Positions 19,059-19,671 of a stretch of 19,671 nucleotides of DNA are shown here, piece by piece. This DNA comes from DATDMG01 sp036518955. Its GTDB lineage: Bacteria; Actinomycetota; Actinomycetes; Actinomycetales; Kineosporiaceae. Location: contig DATDMG010000242.1 in the NCBI GenBank assembly GCA_036518955.1, forward strand, positions 1-19,671, read 5' to 3'. The notes beneath the pieces were generated by a model. The model worked only from the letters and a program-made list of their open reading frames with translations. It searched no databases and was not told the DNA's origin. Position 1 is the stretch's first letter; the number at the start of each line of letters is the position of its first letter. A program made the position numbers and the translations under genes.

Positions 19059-19671
19059 CCAAGGCACAGGCTCGACGTCAGATCGCCGCAGCGGCGGCGC
19101 GCGCGGGTGGCGAGCGCCAGGGGCGCCGCCGGACGACGCCCCTGCTCGCCGATCGCGACGTCTTCGGCGGTGCCGGCGTCAACGGCACACCGGTCGACGG
19201 CGCTGCACTCAACGGCCACGCGGTGCGCGAGGGCGCCAGGGTTCCGGGTGCGGCCGATCCCGGCACCGCTCCCAACGGCTCAGCACGGTCGGCGGGCGCC
19301 GGCTCGGCGTCCGGCGACGCTTCGGGGCCCGGCACCGGCTCGGGTTCGACACCGGCTGGGGGCAAACGCTCCGGAGGCGGTGCCAAGCGTGCCCAACGGG
19401 CCAAGCCCCAGCCCGAGGCGGCGCCCGACGACGCCGCTGACGGCGTGGCGGCGCAGGATGGTGTGGCGGCGCCCGACGACGCCGCTGACCCCGTGGCGGC
19501 GCAGGACGGTGTGGCGCCGCAGGACGGTGTGGCGGCGCAGGACGGTGTGGCGCCGCAGGACGGTGTGGCGCCGCAGGACGATGTGGCGGCGCAGGACGAT
19601 GTGGCGGCGGACGACGACGGGATGGGCGGCGTGGCCAAGGACGGCGAGTCGGCCGATGAGGGCTCCGGGTC
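19055..19671 (+). CDS. Disordered, repeat-bearing N-terminus of a protein running off the right edge
   Basis: About 205 codons are open to the window end with no stop. ATG 19055 overlaps the epimerase stop as ATGA. The protein starts MTKAQARRQIAAAAARAGGE, continues with a Gly/Ala/Ser/Pro-rich stretch, a short basic patch (GGKRSGGGAKRAQRAK), then an acidic repeat region of (G/D)VA(A/P)QD hexapeptides. Everything visible looks disordered and no catalytic domain is within the window. In M. tuberculosis the gene after Rv0501 (Rv0502) is a lysophospholipid acyltransferase-type protein, so the same is likely here by position only. Confidence 0.7.
   Translation, partial: MTKAQARRQIAAAAARAGGERQGRRRTTPLLADRDVFGGAGVNGTPVDGAALNGHAVREGARVPGAADPGTAPNGSARSAGAGSASGDASGPGTGSGSTPAGGKRSGGGAKRAQRAKPQPEAAPDDAADGVAAQDGVAAPDDAADPVAAQDGVAPQDGVAAQDGVAPQDGVAPQDDVAAQDDVAADDDGMGGVAKDGESADEGSG
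19417..19489 (+). repeat. 48-bp-period duplication inside the right-edge gene
   Basis: A 25-bp block encoding AAPDDAAD occurs at 19417-19441 and again, identical, at 19465-19489. The period is 48 bp (16 codons), so the reading frame is kept. It directly precedes the 18-bp tandem array. Confidence 0.7.
19490..19615 (+). repeat. 18-bp in-frame tandem repeat (seven units)
   Basis: Seven consecutive 18-bp units of the form GGTGTGGCGSCGCAGGAC encode (G/D/P)VA(A/P)(Q/D)D hexapeptides. Units differ mainly at the first codon and at GCG/CCG in the fourth. An exact multiple of three means copy-number change would lengthen or shorten the acidic linker without frameshift. This is a coding minisatellite. 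Confidence 0.85.

Noticed and set aside
1..19671. CRISPR array, tRNA/rRNA, insertion sequence, integrase or attachment sites
   Set aside because: No regularly spaced repeats, cloverleaf sequences, transposase/integrase motifs or flanking direct duplications were seen.

Overview
The window is chromosomal DNA from a high-GC Actinomycetota bacterium. Evidence is the very high GC with GC-rich third positions, GTG starts, TANNNT-type -10 elements placed 6-8 nt before start codons (leaderless genes), and gene order. From the Cys-rich gene (4199) rightward, the conserved genes follow the order of the Mycobacterium tuberculosis Rv0495c-Rv0502 block: Rv0495c-like Cys-rich protein, Ppx/GppA (Rv0496), sugar-phosphate isomerase (Rv0498), proC (Rv0500), small HTH protein (Rv0500A), bS22 (Rv0500B), epimerase (Rv0501), then an open frame at the right edge. 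The synteny is from memory, not from a search. I cannot name the genus; a Frankia/Geodermatophilus-type actinobacterium would fit.

Layout. 1-2972 (minus): partial mutY, disA (c-di-AMP synthase) and radA, a DNA-repair and nucleotide-second-messenger group. 3054-5047 (minus): small membrane protein, a SAM methyltransferase and the Cys-rich protein, the last two coupled. 5090-7730 (plus): exopolyphosphatase-type Ppx, TIM-barrel isomerase, TetR regulator. 7804-9446 (plus): an ABC-2 exporter (ATPase and permease) behind a good promoter and a possible six-codon leaderless leader ORF. 9483-13058 (minus): an envelope/accessory group made of a lipoprotein with a chagasin-like domain, a large secreted protein with a zincin-like HEYAE motif and a C-terminal jelly-roll-like domain, and a second methyltransferase. 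13102-17226 (plus): proC, an unusual J-domain/transmembrane/RCC1-repeat protein, an AcuC-type deacetylase and a three-helix membrane protein. 17427-19671 (plus): HTH protein, bS22, epimerase-like protein, and a disordered, repeat-bearing N-terminus running off the edge.

How they fit together. The core genes are housekeeping (polyphosphate/stringent metabolism, proline synthesis, ribosome, DNA repair). Two blocks appear inserted into the conserved order: TetR/ABC exporter/secreted proteins/methyltransferase before proC, and the J-RCC1 protein/AcuC/membrane protein after it. The most unusual item is the J-TM-RCC1 protein (14145-15410), which would join a cytoplasmic Hsp70 co-chaperone module to an extracytoplasmic beta-propeller-type repeat domain. 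Next are the neighbouring secreted peptidase-like protein and inhibitor-fold lipoprotein, and the very regular leaderless promoter architecture. No rRNA, tRNA, CRISPR array, insertion sequence or phage gene was seen, and no gene-free stretch exceeds 300 bases.
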